Source: Phocaeicola oris
Lineage (GTDB): Bacteria > Bacteroidota > Bacteroidia > Bacteroidales > Bacteroidaceae
Assembly: GCF_021295095.1 (NCBI RefSeq)
Contig: NZ_JAJLQX010000007.1
Location: 54,077-118,076 of the forward strand
Direction of reading: 5' to 3'
DNA: 64,000 nucleotides
The notes under the pieces are model-generated. The model was not told the DNA's origin. It ran no database searches and was given only the letters and a program-made list of their open reading frames with translations. Positions 63,668-64,000 of the stretch are shown piece after piece. Both the position numbers and the translations under genes were made by a program. Positions within the stretch are counted from its first letter, which is position 1, and each line of letters opens with the position of its first letter.

Positions 63668-63716
63668 TAACAAGTTAGTAAACACATAAAAGGAGAGATT
63701 AACTTAATAAAAATAC

Positions 63717-63750
63717 CCCCGAAAGTTAGAGATAAACTTTCAGGGTTTAT
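63717..63750 (+). terminator. Terminator of pncB
   Basis: CCC-GAAAGTT and AACTTTC-A-GGG arms, followed by TTTATTTATT. Nothing else is seen between 63751 and 63878. Confidence 0.8.
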
Positions 63751-63878
63751 TTATTATTTATACTACTTCGATATACGCAAATATGAAAATAGAAACGCAT
63801 GAGTTTTTCATTTTCATCAGAAATAATTGGGCTCAGTCTCTTGATAATAAATCTAATGAGCAATTCAGACTCAACCAT

Positions 63879-63918
63879 AAAAAAAGAGGAGTCTTTCCTG
63901 TTCAAGGAAGACTCCTCA
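63879..63918 (-). terminator. Terminator of the rRNA operon
   Basis: Minus strand GAGGAGTCTTCCTTG, short loop, AGGAAAGACTCCTC, then TTTTTTT, just after the 5S rRNA. Confidence 0.9.
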
Positions 63919-63921
63919 AGA

Positions 63922-64000
<79 letters not shown>

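Overview
The window looks like the chromosome of a gut-type Bacteroidales bacterium, most probably Bacteroides. Signs in the sequence: the Bacteroidetes promoter (TTTG, 18-20 nt, TAnnTTTG) recurs before many genes; SusC/SusD, ECF sigma and FecR genes form a polysaccharide utilisation locus (PUL); MurF and alanine racemase are fused; DUF4369, GSCFA and PG1098-type proteins occur; the tmRNA tag ends NENYALAA. The exact species cannot be read from the window.

Layout. 1-4270 is an accessory patch on the 3' side of a tRNA-Leu(CAA) gene: an AAA ATPase and a subtilisin-like protease, convergent on one hairpin and resembling the IetA/IetS anti-phage pair, then about 450 bp of degenerate sequence with short direct repeats. 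4277-13500 is housekeeping: tRNA-Leu, manC, a HIT protein, greA, a DUF4369 lipoprotein, pnp, rubredoxin (absent from automated ORF lists because it is only 53 aa), a cysteine-free sirtuin and two FKBPs. 13877-24500 is one minus-strand PUL: ECF sigma, FecR anti-sigma (cut by an in-frame TGA), SusC, SusD, Gfo/Idh/MocA oxidoreductase, AP-endonuclease-like isomerase and a double DUF1080 protein. The last three match a 3-keto-glycoside cleavage route. A DonS-like antisense RNA candidate faces susC.

25212-32425 holds a THUMP-like methyltransferase and then an arabinose/galactose set (GH127, GH43, flavin protein, GH42). 32588-35437 is a threonine operon: a Thr-rich leader peptide, an ApgM-like protein (possible homoserine kinase) and thrC, with the usual first gene thrA missing. 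35919-40098 carries two large lipoproteins of unknown role. 40464-47753 mixes an acyltransferase, an outer-membrane barrel, an EamA transporter, an RluA synthase and a sugar-kinase-like gene. 47942-54322 is a Dna2-like nuclease-helicase, the MurF-Alr fusion and a GSCFA protein. 54452-59161 is dxs-trkA-trkH. 59768-63667 holds manA, a lactonase lipoprotein, ssrA and pncB. The window closes inside a minus-strand 5S rRNA gene.

The most unusual feature not explained by genes is a dispersed intergenic repeat: four copies (near 6.9, 24.7, 35.6 and 59.4 kb) and two decayed traces. Each has 3-5 units of an 18-bp palindrome at an exact 22-bp period, inside conserved flanks of 200-300 bp, in both orientations. 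Other leads are the threonine leader without thrA, the FecR nonsense codon, the antisense sRNA and the IetAS-like pair beside the tRNA.
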